DNA of 64,000 nt, taken from assembly GCA_000727475.1 (NCBI GenBank), contig KL647295.1:993985-1057984 (forward strand), given 5' to 3'. How positions within the stretch are numbered: position 1 is the first letter of the stretch; each line of letters opens with the position of its first letter. A program made the translations under genes and the position numbers. The stretch is from Sarcocystis neurona (lineage: Eukaryota > Apicomplexa > Conoidasida > Eucoccidiorida > Sarcocystidae). Below are positions 35,695 to 47,971 of the stretch, one piece after another. Below the pieces are notes generated by a model. The model did not search any database. It had not been told where the DNA came from and worked only from the letters and a program-made list of their open reading frames with translations.

Positions 35695-38600
35695 ATGAAT
35701 TACGAGTGCAGTTTCCTGCGCTCCGACAGGTCCGAAAAATATGTGCAATTGAAGAGGTGTACACACGTCAGAGTTTATGTTCAATGTGGAAAGCAGGACA
35801 CTACAAAGAGTTTTTTGGTCATGCAGCCCTACGAGCCGGTGCCGTAATCAGCGGACGCCGGCAGTTCACATTTGGGAAGTCACGTACAGCGTGGTGCCCA
35901 TGTACTTGGCAAGCAAGACAAAGCATTAAAACATTCATGTGGATTCCTGTTAGGTCACGAACAGCGTTCCTCTGTAGATGGCACGCCTCTGGATGGCCAG
36001 GAGTGCGGGGGATTTGCCCATTTCTATCCCTTCAGTTTAACGTATGGGCTGCCTTGGGATCGAAGACTTACGCGTGTGTGAAGCCACTACATTATTTCGA
36101 TGTATTAAGGTACTCTTTGTAGCCCTGCTGCCTCCAGGTTTGACTTCGTAATTGCAGCTGCATTGCCAAGTGGAACTGAAGACGCGTCTCTGGCGGCTCA
36201 CCTGGCTGTATCTTTTTGTCGGCTGCGTTATAATCATGGCAGTGCACTGCAGATGGAGGTCTGCGATGCTGGACAAATGGCACCTTCTCAGGAGCCTCAG
36301 CAGGAGCAACAGTCACAGATGCTGGTGGTGTCGCCCCAAGTAACCCAGCCGGTTACTACAGATTCCCCTGTGCGCGTTGAAGTGCCCTTCATTCACTACA
36401 AACAGGTGAGGAGCGCTCGTACACCTGCGAAGCCATCAGCAGATAAGGCAGCAGCAACGGACACAGAGACAGTACGGAGACAGATGCGGAAGGCGAAGAG
36501 ACAGGCGGGTCGAATGCAGCAGTAGGTGTAAAACCAGCGGCAGCAGCAGAAGCCCTGGCAAAAGCGCAGGAGCTGCGGCTGGGACTATTGAGCCGCAGCT
36601 CACGGCAGTTGTCGCCTGAGGTTCGTTCCAGCAGCAATTCGTTCGGCAACGGGAAGAGGCGGTGGACGGTGAACACAACAGAGACGCAGTGGTTGCCGTC
36701 TGAACTCCAACGCTTAAGAGTGACAGGCAACAAGGTAGAAAGTTGCCTAACAACAGCATAGAGACCTACGCGGCAGCAGGCGTCGGTAAGTACGACTCAG
36801 AAGGAGGGAGGCTGCAGCCAACGGAATTTTTCGTTTCAGACCATCGCACCGAGATTAGTACGTGAGGTGGCAGCAGCCGCACGGGAGACAACTTAGTGCA
36901 CCCTAGTCCACAAAGTTCTACTGTGTAGGGTGGACCTGCTTAAAATGTATATCCTTGTATACGAATAGGTACACCTACTTTTTGCATGCGAGGTGGTGCT
37001 AGCAACAGCAGCTGGAGAGAACGTACTGGTTGCTCCGTGCCTGTTTTCTGTGCTGTCTACGCAGACGGCGCGGGTGCAGGAAGTGGAGCTGCCCGTGGAT
37101 GTGACGCACGTGCACGTAGAGAAAGTGGAGGTGCAGGCACCACATGAGATCCCGATGATCCATCCGCGGGAGCTGGGGGTCCACCAACAAACCAAGCGAA
37201 ACAATCCCTCCCCGGTCGATGTCTTCACTGTGCAGGTAAAGTTAGAGCCTTTTCTAAAAATGTAATGCATGTAGTTACGTAGCGTATCAGTCGGGTGCGT
37301 CCACGCGTACAGGGGGGACGCACGCACAACCACAGGTACACAGGCACAGACACAGACACACACACAGACACACACACACACACACACACACCACGACCTC
37401 CCCGGCAACACACAGGCATCAAGGTGCGCGCGCGTGCAAGCGTAGGGAATAGCACCCAGATAATGCGACAGACAGAGTTTAAAATGTTCACAAAGAGGCC
37501 GTGGTACATATGTCTACGAGTGGTCACCTGATGACTGCCGAACAAGTACGTCCCAGTGTGGGAGAACGCACACAGGTCTGAGTAGACTGAGATAAAGATG
37601 AAGAAATACAAAGACAGATCGAGATACAAGCGGGTATGTATACTCAATTGACGCACGCCAAAAACTGCTTGGCTATATGTGAGCTGCGGTACAAAATGAA
37701 TCAAAGACTGAATAGCGACACCCATATACATAGCTACATCTTTCGTCAGCCACGTCGGCGTCACGTACGTCTAAACGTACAAACCCGGCAAAATGTTTAC
37801 CACGGCAGACAGAAGAGGTATGTCGGAATGCCCGGATGCAACTGCGTATAGACGCAACAATGAACAAGTAATTCCCATAGACCGGTCAGTTTCTTCAAGT
37901 GTGATTCCATGAACAGGTTGAGGTGTACAAGTTTCTTCCCCCCAGTCAGAACAGTGACGACGTGTTGCCCTAATTGTGTGCACGAATTTCTGAAGACAAA
38001 ACAGGATGAAGCCTCTCGTGGAGAGCGGCTCTTGCGCTCTATGTAGCCAGCCACCGTGAGAAAGAAATTTATGTCTAATTGCGGGAGTTCGTATCCCGAT
38101 ACATCGTTGTGTAGACGGACGAAACATCATCTATTGATCGTCGTCACAGGGAGGCCCACACGTCGTGTATCTGCGCAGATATTCATACGAGTACACTCCA
38201 GTCGCTAAGCTGATTGCACGTCCAGGTTTGCTATGTCCTGTCGATACCGAGGAACAATGCGTATTGAGTGTGCATGCGTCTAGGATACCGTTTGCGCATT
38301 GCCGCCCGCGTATGCGATGTTCGCCAGTCGACTAGGCACAGCCACATGCGATTTCTGCAACTGCAGCCACTCCGCCAGTCCCCCGTTGTACGACAACTCT
38401 TGCTTCTTTGGTGACGCCTGTTTATTTTTTCTCGCGCGAGGGCCTTTCTGTCCAGTAGCCTTTTTCCTTTCGCCCTAGCAGGCTACGTACGCAGCAGGGC
38501 CCTCACGCCGACTCCCTTGCACGATAATATGCCCCAGCGTGAAAATGTCTTCGGAGTTATCCACTTCTTAACCGTTGCGGCTGCTAGAAGGCCTGTATCT

Positions 38601-40178
38601 GTGTTTTGCCTCTCCGGACTACACAGCGCGCAGTACACTGATGCTGCTGCTGCAGCCAGAATTTCCTGAACAGGATACGCTCCACGGGGCAGCTGTAAAA
38701 ATAAACGAGTATCGCAGCTACCGGTGGCAATACTGCCGTGTCTTCTGAAGATATCCTAATTCGCACAATTCCTCAGATGTTCGCGTACTGCTATTCCTGT
38801 TGCCTTCCTACAGAAGTATCAGCTCCCACGGTTGCAACCGAAGTACTACGACGTGGAGGTGCCCATCTACGTGCCCCGGTACGTGGAGGTGCCGGTGCCT
38901 TCGCACTTTGTCGCCCTTAATCAAGAGCCCCTGCCGGACTTCCTACGTCTTGGCCCTTCCATAAAATCCGGCGTAGCTACTGCGCCAGTGCCAGCTGACA
39001 ACCAAGTACGACAAACTCGAAAGTGTTAAACACTTGCTCACGAGGAGGTAAAATCAGATAGGAGCGCACGTACAGCTGCACAACAGTGCAAGGATCATTC
39101 GTATAAGTAAAGAGCGTATGTGCTGTATGTAGAAGTCGCTGACGTATGTGAAAGACTTCAGCACGAGTAGATGGTCGACGTGGGCCGTTTTCGACGACAA
39201 AAGACACGTGTCTCTACGTGTAGAGCAACGTGTGTGGTGCACACTTAAAAAAGAGAAATTCCGTGCGTCCACACAGTGGGGAGGGCGTGTAGAGACAGGC
39301 GTGTAGAGGAAGCTGTGCAGAAGTACCGGAGTAGCCAACGTAAGTGTGTCGGGACACCCACACACAAGTAAACGTCCTGTATACGCGCATGTAAAAATTT
39401 TGGACTCGTGAGAAATCCTCAAGACGTACAGAGAACCATTCCGTTGTCGCATGCACACGCAATAATAGGCACAAGTCCGTAAGGAAAAGTAAAATATATG
39501 TATAGATAGATAAATAGTTAAACAGATATATGTGTCCACGCTATTATGTGCGTACACGCACTGACCCATGTGGAGTTTGTGACCTCGTTGCAGGTTTACT
39601 CCTTGGCTCAGGCGCCGGTAGGGGCTGCTCAGCACGCGTCGCGGCGCGGCTTAGAGCCAGGAGAGAACAACGGTGCACTGCGTCCACTTTCTGTCATGCA
39701 CACGCCAGCCGAAGAAAGCGAAGCTTCTGGTGAGTTCGTCTATTCCGTCCCATCGTCTGCAACAGCAGGCTTCTCCGTAAACCACAGTAGCTGGTGTTCT
39801 ATGCGTCCGGCATTCTTTCTGACGCCCAGTTACAAGCAGGGCAGCACAACGCCTTCGAATGCCGCCGCGGCCCTGGAGTGGCACAACGCGCCAGCAAGAA
39901 CAGACGCAGAGCGGTCGGACAGCAATGCGCATGAGGTGCCCGATGTGACAGGCATGCACGGCGTTGCGACACTAGGACGTGTCGCGTCCTCCCGCAGTGT
40001 TAGTGGGAGCTCTACGGATCAAGCGGCCAGCAGCATCTGCTCTCCTTCACTCGGACCTGCGGCCCGTGGTGAGACCGCAGCAGTGGGAGAACAGCAGCCG
40101 CACGAGGGAGAACAACTGCACGAGGCTGCTAGTCTGCGTGGGGAAGCCCAACCACTGGTAGTTGAAATCGCTGCATGA
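35695..40178 (+). CDS. alveolin-domain inner membrane complex protein
   Basis: Alveolins are intermediate-filament-like proteins of the subpellicular network beneath the alveolar sacs, which give apicomplexan cells their shape. The hallmark Val/Glu/Pro-rich repeats are spread over exons: RVEVPFIHYKQ, VQEVELPVDV...VEKVEVQAP, and YYDVEVPIYVPRYVEVPVP. Well-supported exons: 36123-36405; 37065-37235 (acceptor TCTACGCAG, donor GTAAAG); 38814-39005; and the last, 39594-40178, a Ser/Ala/Gly-rich tail. A tiny exon at 36840-36857 (or 36866) links them. Introns from 36405 on are all phase 0. Two 5' exons are tentative but phase-consistent: 35695-35729 with the ATG, and 35865-36041. Total length about 486 residues. 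The conserved repeats alone do not tell which of the several alveolin paralogues this is. Confidence 0.8.
37337..37393. repeat. (CA)n microsatellite in an alveolin intron
   Basis: Long CA run with a few GA interruptions within the intron between 37235 and 38814, read directly. The remainder of that 1.58-kb intron shows no gene. Confidence 0.92.
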
Positions 40179-41091
40179 AGGGACTTTCCTCCACAATGCG
40201 GACACACCTACGCAAGCTGGAAACGCGGAATAGGACGAAGCAGCGCACGCAGCTGGGCAAAACAAACAGATCCATGCGAGGTGACGTAGGCGTGTAACCG
40301 AAGGCATATAGCCAATCTATGCGTACATCTGCATGCGTCAATAGATATACGTAGATGTATATGTATTCTGCGTGCATGTCAAGAGCCTGATTTAGTCGTG
40401 CACACAGAGAGACACAACTCGGCGTAAACGGTACGTCATCGTATACTCACGAGAATTTCCGCTGTTTCCATGAAGTCTTCGTTGCTGTATATTCTCCATG
40501 TTCGCACTAGACTACTACTTGTGTGTCCAGTCACCGAAAGTCAATTGAGGAAACCGGCGTTGTCACCAATTTCAATAATGACTCCAGCGACAGCTGTACG
40601 TTGTACGCAATTTGACAGCGAGAGATACAAAGCGTACGGGACGCGGTAACAAGTGACAGCCAATGTGGCGGACGGTTGATAGATGGTCGTTGACGGAGCC
40701 TCTGCACGGGCGTTCAACGCCCATACTCTTGTACACGTACGAGTGCCCGCTCGCACTTCATCCGCGCGCATACTGTGTGCCAACAGAGGAGCGCTACACA
40801 TAATTTATGGGAAGAACTGGAAGTGCGGTGTTCACGGGAACGTCTGCAACGCGGCACTGTTGCCAGCAGAAGCGCTATTCCCCAGGCGTCAACCTGGAGT
40901 GACGATGTCGCTGAAGCATAAAACACGGTAGACGCAGATTCTACGTGAGTCGAAGAGGGGCACACCCGTGAGTGACAAAGGATCGCATTAGCAGTCCAGG
41001 GCGTTGCACCGTGTAGTGGTGCGCTGCGTTGCATTGGTGGCCGCTGTTGCACGTCGATTTGTTAGCGATTGAAGTCCAGACTGACAAGACG

Positions 41092-41436
41092 ATGTGGCGT
41101 GGCAGTGTCTCGGGGGTCGCTAAACAGAATCCACATTTCCTGCGAGTGGCTGAACCTCGGCAGTTTCTACCTCACCCCATATTGGAAGATGCACACCTGA
41201 CAAACATCACACTGGTGTCACGGCGTGCATGCTGGATTCGTTTCTTCGAACATGTACGCTCTACGAGTGTACGTACATCACTGAATTGTATAGCAGGCTC
41301 TAAGCATTCACTAACTGACCAATCCGGAGACCATCCCACACCACGGCAGCGTGCAACACAGTCCACGAAATGCGAGCAGGATGCGGCAAGCGACCGACAG
41401 CAGAGTCTGCATTGGCCTCCGTCTCCGATGATGTAA
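41092..41436 (+). CDS. hypothetical ORF, 114 residues
   Basis: ATG-started + frame after the alveolin gene. Polar, with a Gln/Ser/Pro-rich end and no membrane segment (MWRGSVSGVAKQNPHFLRV). It has no recognised motif. The interval 40.2-41.09 kb holds no other candidate. Confidence 0.28.
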   Translation: MWRGSVSGVAKQNPHFLRVAEPRQFLPHPILEDAHLTNITLVSRRACWIRFFEHVRSTSVRTSLNCIAGSKHSLTDQSGDHPTPRQRATQSTKCEQDAASDRQQSLHWPPSPMM

Positions 41437-41725
41437 TAATGGAGTAAATCGCGACAATTACTTAGTATTTCTCCGCGATTCAGAGCTCGCTTTTGTTTGC
41501 ACTTCCGGGTAGATACACTTCGATCGACCACCTGCGCTTTATCTTTCATTCAATAGTGATTCTGCTGTAGGAAGAAAGCCGCCATGCTTGTTGGCGGCTG
41601 GTGAGCGAGTGACCACGGCTCCACTTGGTCGTCTCGAATTCAACGTTCCCCACACACATCACGGTGGTAAAAAAAAAGCACCTCTTGTCGTCACTTGTCT
41701 CTTCTTAACCACGTCAGTAGCTTAG

Positions 41726-43048
41726 GAGCCTCCTTCCGCGCAACCGTGTGCGCCTGCAGTCGCCTGCGGGCATTTGGACCACCTGAGAGGAGTTGCTGCT
41801 TGCAGCGCGACGCTGCAAAGTCATGCGTCGCGCGGGAAGATAGAACAGTTGTATTGTCAGAAGGAGGATATCATCCGTAGTGTCGAAGTCGTATTTGTCT
41901 CATGAACGCCACCATCATCCATTCTCCAGATGAGGATGGTGGCCCATGACACGCAACAAGGCTTCCTGCTGCCGCTGGGCGCCGGGTGCCGGAACGAAGG
42001 AACCTGACGTGTCTCCCTTGAAACTTTTTGCACCAACGCAGTACGACCACCATCGTGACAACCAACGCCCTCCTTCGCCCGCCTTCGCAGAGTGTTGGAA
42101 TCACGCGCGAAAACAGATGTTCCCTCAATGCCGCCTTGCAGGCCGCGCGGACTCTATCCGTCCTGCCTCCCTTTTTCAGCATTGAGGAGCACGGCAACCT
42201 AGTCCCCGCTTCGCTGTAGTAGCCTTGCCAGGACGTCGGCGTAGCGCCACCTGGTGCCACCTCCTTCAAGAGGTTCTGTGCTCCAGGAGGACTTGAGCAG
42301 ACGGCGCCCTAGTGAGCGCAACTGCACCTGACCAAGCAAAACTTAGCCGCGGCGCCTGATGCTTGTTTCTGGAAGAGAAGCGACAACCAATGCAGCCAGA
42401 AAAATTCCTCTCCACGCGCAGCGCCTGGACCGACCTTGTGGTCTCTCCGGCCACTACAGTAGTGGACACTTCTGGTGCTTTCTCTGCCTCAGGCAGTCCT
42501 CAGCAGACCAGCTGCCCTTCAATGATTGAGAAACGTTTATTGCAACCCCCTGCAATCTCATTTCTTCTGTTTGCAGCAAAGTCCCATTCGTCCGCAGAAT
42601 ATTCTCGCTTGGAAACATCACGAAGCAGAGCTTCTGGATCCTCCAGCCTCGCACCAGCACTTCCTGAAATCCACACATGTTAAAGCTGTGACTGCATACG
42701 CAACATACCTTCACTCTTCCGCCCTGTCCATGTCCCCTGCTGTCTCTCGAGATGCAAATGCATACTAGTGCAGGAGCGTTTCGGCGGAGTATATCTGCAC
42801 TGCCGCGCGAGTCAATGGCCGTAACAACACACAGCTGAGCATCTCTTCTGCGGCAGCAGGGAAAAAAAGTCTGCAGAGCAGGCCGTCCATAACTGCAACG
42901 TGGAAAGCGTTCCTGGTTCCTCAGCCTGTACCCCTCAGCCTGCTACCTCCGGTTTCGACAACGTGGCTGACACAGTGCCACGCAGCAGTGCTGGCGGCCG
43001 TGCTTTTGCCTCCCCCACCGCTACGGTGCTCGATTGGAGCGCCGCCCC
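41726..43048 (+). other. tentative multi-exon gene
   Basis: Several + segments carry good splice signals. One open segment (near 42239-42311) ends at GTGAGC in phase 2. The next starts at 42422 after CCACGCGCAG and fits that phase. A segment from 42582 follows an excellent acceptor (TTTCTTCTGTTTGCAG) and reads as protein (PIRPQNILAWKHHEAELL). A Ser/Ala/Thr-rich segment, about 42833-43048, ends at CCCC/GTGAGC. Earlier segments at 41726-41865 and 41946-42185 also read as protein. I could not thread all phases. Another frame, 42769-43680, is open for 304 codons and overlaps the last segment. Function unknown. Confidence 0.4.
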
Positions 43049-43099
43049 CCGTGAGCACACTTGCCTTCGACGTCAGTTTGCCAGCCTGTGCAGTCCGAT

Positions 43100-45320
43100 T
43101 TAGCAGAGTCAGTATGGCAGCATTATTAATTCTGCAGACTGTCCAGACTAAAAATATTCCGCACCTCGTGGTGACAAGCACCCTGCAGCTGCTGAGAAGT
43201 ACTTGTCCCGCAGCGCTGACGCTGACGTCGAACCAACGACTCTACAACTGGCGACACCGTGGTAGCTGTGTGTACTTTGCTCTCAAGATTTCTTACAACT
43301 GCACCGTTTGGATGCATGGAATACCTTCCTTCAGGTGGCGTGCGTGCTGCTCTCGCGTAGTGTTAGAGCTCCACTGGCGTAAGACAGCGGGCGGATGTGA
43401 ACAAATCGATCGGAGCTCTCTCCACCGCCCGTGCACATACTGGGTCACGCATTGTGCCGCTGGGAAAGGCTTGTGTTGTTCTAAAGTTCCACGCCACTGG
43501 TTAATAAGGTTCAGATTTGATAAAGTACAGCAATTCATCGAGATATACGGACACTTCAAATTCACTGCGGCGTGTCTCCGCCGTTTGTTAAGGCAACATA
43601 CGGACACCGGCTGCACAAGCGCACGCACACCAGGCCGCCTGCGTACAGCACTGTCAAGCACTCCTTGGGTACACACGTAAACGCTTCGAAATCTCACCTC
43701 AGTTTTAAATGGACGTGCCTCGCCATGTGTATTTGCATATGTGCCTCCGTCTCAGCTCCCACATGCATAGAGCGGCACATACGTCGGCCTCGCCGCTTCG
43801 TACGCGAGTTTCTCTCGGTACGTTCTTCACCATAGAGGCGGGCAACCACTTTATCGCCGTACTTGCAAACGAGAGGTACCCTTGTCCTCCTGGTTGCATC
43901 AGACACACTCGTGTACACCACGTTTGCTCTCTACACGTGAGCGAAGCAAAGGTGGCTACGTAGCTACGTATGGGATACCGCCAAGGGGTGGCGATTAGAT
44001 GTCTAATCTGCACACGTGATCCACTAATGAAGCGTCCTGCAGAAGAGAGGCCATTCGACGCAACTGTTCCTATATATAGTGCTACATCGGACCCCCCACC
44101 GACCAAGTGTCATTGAGTTGATCGACAACTGAGTCAGCAGTACCACTATGACAGCAACAGTTGCCACGTTTTCGCGTTACGCACAGCTGCTGACCAGCAA
44201 GAATGTATCACTGCACCCCGTCCGCCAATAAAGGACGAGCTGCTGCGACTTCAGCGGGCCGCTGCCGCGAGTGCGCAGTATTTTGTGGCGAGGGTAGACC
44301 TGCTCGGGTAGCTACAGGAACCTTTATTGATTAGATTGCGAAGACGCAGCAACAGTGGCAACTGTTGTGCCACCGTGTGTCAGATATATCAGCACTTGTC
44401 GATACAAACGTACACACGATGCGGCTGTCGTCTTTCGGCTGCCCTACCCTGACGGGGTAGACTGATTGCGATAGCTGCAATAGAACTTGCGGCCTCGCTG
44501 CCTTATGTGCGCCACGGTCTCTTCGACGACAGTTCCTACCCAGTTGAGGGCTTGTCAGAGCTCCACACCATGCGTCTTCTTTCATATAGTGCACATATCA
44601 CCTGCCGTGAAAGGATGGTTGCTATCGTACTGACCGCGTAGTAACACTACGACGTTTCACCTTACCCTCGGAGTGTCACGCACCTGTGCCAGTGCTCTAC
44701 AATTTATTTCATGCAACCCACTGGGCCCTACATACGTTTGACATCTCACTTCCAGATATGTATATTTTCATACTTTTACCTTTGAGCTGTCTGGCGACTC
44801 CTTTAACAGAGCTGCATGTATCCCTGTGGATCCGTGTGCGTACCTCGCCTCCACATCTACCAGTATATCCCTGCACATATATAAACGTATAGACATAATT
44901 TCCTCTTCACAAGTATACGCGCTTTCGCTCCCGTTTTATCGGAGACGTGATCCCCTGGTATTCACTCGCAGTCCAGACGGCAGCGTTATTGTGTTGTTGT
45001 CTTGCTGACCGCTGGCGCTTGATTTGCGATACGTTCTGCACGGTGCTATTCCGTGCACCAGCTAGTGCTTCGGCAGTTGAGGATGAGGTGCTCCCTTGTA
45101 CACGCAGCAGCAAATGGAGTGTGTCTGGCGGCTGCTATTCCTCGCATAGCTATCTATGGATCCATTGTTTTTTCTCTTCGATCGGCAACTCAGGTGAAGC
45201 TTAATTCAGTACAGGTGACGCTTAATTCAGTTCCGCAGTCACCTGGGTAGATGATGTGGTGCAAGTAGCAGCGCATGCACTCCCAACAAACCACATCGGC
45301 TTTCGTATACTCTTGTAATG
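43100..45320. other. no firm gene
   Basis: Besides the tail of the 304-codon + frame, one minus segment at 45113-44907 reads as Ser/Gln/Arg-rich protein (STAEALAGARNSTVQNVSQ) but has no splice context. Nothing else is supported. Confidence 0.4.
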
Positions 45321-45328
45321 AGCTGGCA

Positions 45329-45628
45329 CACACAAACCGCATACCCGACAACGGACTATCACTGCGTATCTGGCTAAAATCCTGAACGCCTCCGGGGTAG
45401 CACTACAGGGTGACCCACCGTACAGGTGGTACACAAACCGCATACTCGACAACGGACTATCGCTGCGTATCCGGCTGAAATCCTGAACGCCTCCGGGGTA
45501 GCAGTACAGGGTGGCCCACCGTACAGATGGTACACAAACCGCATACGCGACAACGGACTATCGCTGCGTACCCGGCTAAAATCCTGAACGCCTCCGGGGT
45601 AGCAGTACAGGGTGACCCCCCGTACAGG
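45329..45628. repeat. 101-bp minisatellite, about 2.9 copies
   Basis: Units starting at GCATAC occur at 45339, 45440 and 45541, exactly 101 bp apart, with a few substitutions each. The period is not a multiple of three, so an encoded protein repeat is unlikely. Confidence 0.93.
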
Positions 45629-46048
45629 AATTTCGACTACGTTAGTGCAGACCCACTCAAGCAACACATACACATAACCCTGGCACTGACCGTACAGCAG
45701 CATCATTGAGTCTGGGCGCGGCCACGCAACAAAGACGCACAAGCGATGTCTACAAATTGGACGGTATCCACTGGTATCGTCGTGGTGTACGTAGGCGGTG
45801 TTCAGTCATTAGGGACCGTCCGCCTCTGAAAACCACAGAGTTTCTTTTTGGGTAATAGTAGGACAGCCACGCGAAGGACTGTACACTACTAAGCATCACT
45901 AGTAGGAGGGTCACGGGAGTTCGTCACCCCCTCGATCGCTCTGCTCAACAGTGCAGCAGAATAGGTCACTTGCTGACGGCCACGCACAGAGTCGTTTAGA
46001 GCCTGCTGCATTCGATTTGCACAGGTATTAAGCGAACATATATCGGAC

Positions 46049-46142
46049 CTGGAGCTTCGTCTTCCGCGCACAGGACGCCAGAGCCAACACCGAGCAGGAC
46101 TGTGACCACCAACAGCAGGTTAAGCAGCGACAAACGTGGCAT
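46049..46142 (-). CDS. gene C: signal-peptide exon of a secreted protein (3' exons unresolved)
   Basis: ATG at 46142 opens a classic signal peptide (MPRLSLLNLLLVVTVLLGVG, then SGVLCAEDEAP). The donor (CCAG then GTCCGA) follows in phase 1, as in genes A and B. The end of the leader (SGVLC) resembles gene B (SGSRVLC). The 5' leader upstream of 46142 matches the gene B leader (shared CGTACACA, TGATCC and CCTTCGCTT blocks, then AGCAATGCC). Without splicing the frame stops after 48 codons. Candidate second exons follow TGTACAG (near 45883) or TGGTTTTCAG, but none is convincing. This could be a degraded copy. Confidence 0.5.
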
Positions 46143-46199
46143 TGCTAAAAAGTGTTGTGCTGAGCGAAGGAAGTTGTCAAGCGAAGGGAAGCCGAATGG

Positions 46200-47960
46200 A
46201 TCAGATTTGTGTACGTGGACCGGGATTCTACTTTTAAAGCAGACAAGGCTGCTGCACTCTATAGACTTCTCGAAAAGATGAATGTGAAAAATATGCAACG
46301 TAGCAGATATGATGCGAATTTGTCGACAGGAGTTCCGGACTCTACTCATCACGACAAGCACATCGAAATATCTCGTCTTCTTTATGCCACTGCAGGCAAC
46401 GTTGCAGTCACGTGAGTGCTATGGCCGACAATGCAGCAACACACTTAACTCCACCAGCTTGACTGAGCGTCTCTGTCCAAGTGCGTCCTGCTCTCGACAG
46501 TGCGTCTCTGCCCCAACGCGACTCGGTCGATCAATTCTTCCCTCTTGCACCGGATATCTCATACCCACACGTCCCCTTTGCCACTTGTTCACTTGTTGTC
46601 AGTCGTCGGCAGACGACGTAGACGGCGTACGGCTGATCAAGCCAGTCTAGATCTGTGCGAGAACGTAACAAGTTGCTAATGCCGAATCCTCCCCCGACGA
46701 GGTAACGTTACAAGAAAATAATCTTACGTCCACTCGGCTCGCTTAACAGCCCCTCAAGAGAATCTCTCCCGGTCAAATGTCCACACGCAGGAGGGATTCC
46801 GGCGTCATGCTCAGAGCGTCTCCCTGGCAGCGGCTGCCAACAAGGACTGGGAACTGCTCTCTATTTAGAGCAAACAAGGTGGCTTTACGTGGGTAGTTGA
46901 TATTATTTCAGAGGTTAGGAAATGTACCGGTGTAGACTGACGTAGGCAGTACATGTTGCTGTGACCAGCTGCTCTGTCAGCGACTATGCAAGAAGCCAGT
47001 GCCATAGCACTGTGCATGGCTGACCACGGCTGCATAATTAAGTTGTAATCCTCAGTTACAGTGCACAGGAGAACGTACAGAAGCACAGATCGGCACGCAA
47101 TCAAGTGTCTTTACGGCGAATGTGCAGGTGCACGTTGACGTGGGAACAAACGCTGACAAACCAATCAGGGGCGGACGTCGAACTTGCCGCAGGCCACCCT
47201 TACTCGGCAGCTTCATACGTCTCCAATTTCTAGGTGCCTGACCTAGGGCCGCTCGCCAGTTCTCTTCGACCAGAAGCAAGAACCTTGCGTCGGCAGATCA
47301 GTTGTTGTTGCCTTTGATTACGCACTAGTGAGCGTGTGTCATCAGAGCAGAAACAAAGTAGAGGACACTCCTGAGTTCCACATCGACAGTGCATGCACGG
47401 ACGTGGAGGAGTCCCTGATGGGCTTGAAAAGCGTGCTCTTATGTGTACGTCAGGATCTGTGAATGCGTGCGTATTCGCACTTCCTCTTTCCCCCACGGCA
47501 CTTCGATGTGCTTGTTCACAGCCGTCTCCACGTATATGTACGTACGTACTACGTGTGCGCACAGGCGTACTCAGTTTGTGATAATACAGGTATGCCCCAG
47601 ACTTCATAAGCGATAACATACTATTGCTACTACGTCCGAAAATGAGGAGTTACAGCTTCAGTTCCCACTACGTATTCAGCGTATAACCAAGACGAAATAT
47701 AGAAGCAGTTCATCTTTACATAACTGCGCACAGCTGTGTCGAGGGTGACGCTTGACGCGTGCCACTTTTGTTGGAATGTACAGTCGTCCAGTCAGTCCCA
47801 GTCTTCCACTCAAGAAAAGCAGGGGTTATTAGGTCCTCTGTACGCACGTGCAACCTGGTGTCTTACAGTAGGCGGGAGTGGAGCACCGCGTCAACTACCA
47901 CTGCGAGCTTTATGCGCGCAGATGCTGTACTGAATGTGCGGATTGACCTGTTGTAATTTC
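46200..47960. other. no supported gene
   Basis: Open frames are short or lack splice sites. I see no conserved motif, repeat or RNA gene. Confidence 0.45.
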
Positions 47961-47971
47961 TTCACCACGGA

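Noticed and set aside
37225..37764. A 179-codon minus frame in the alveolin intron
   Set aside because: It runs through the CA microsatellite, producing a Val/Cys repeat, and is antisense to a well-supported intron.
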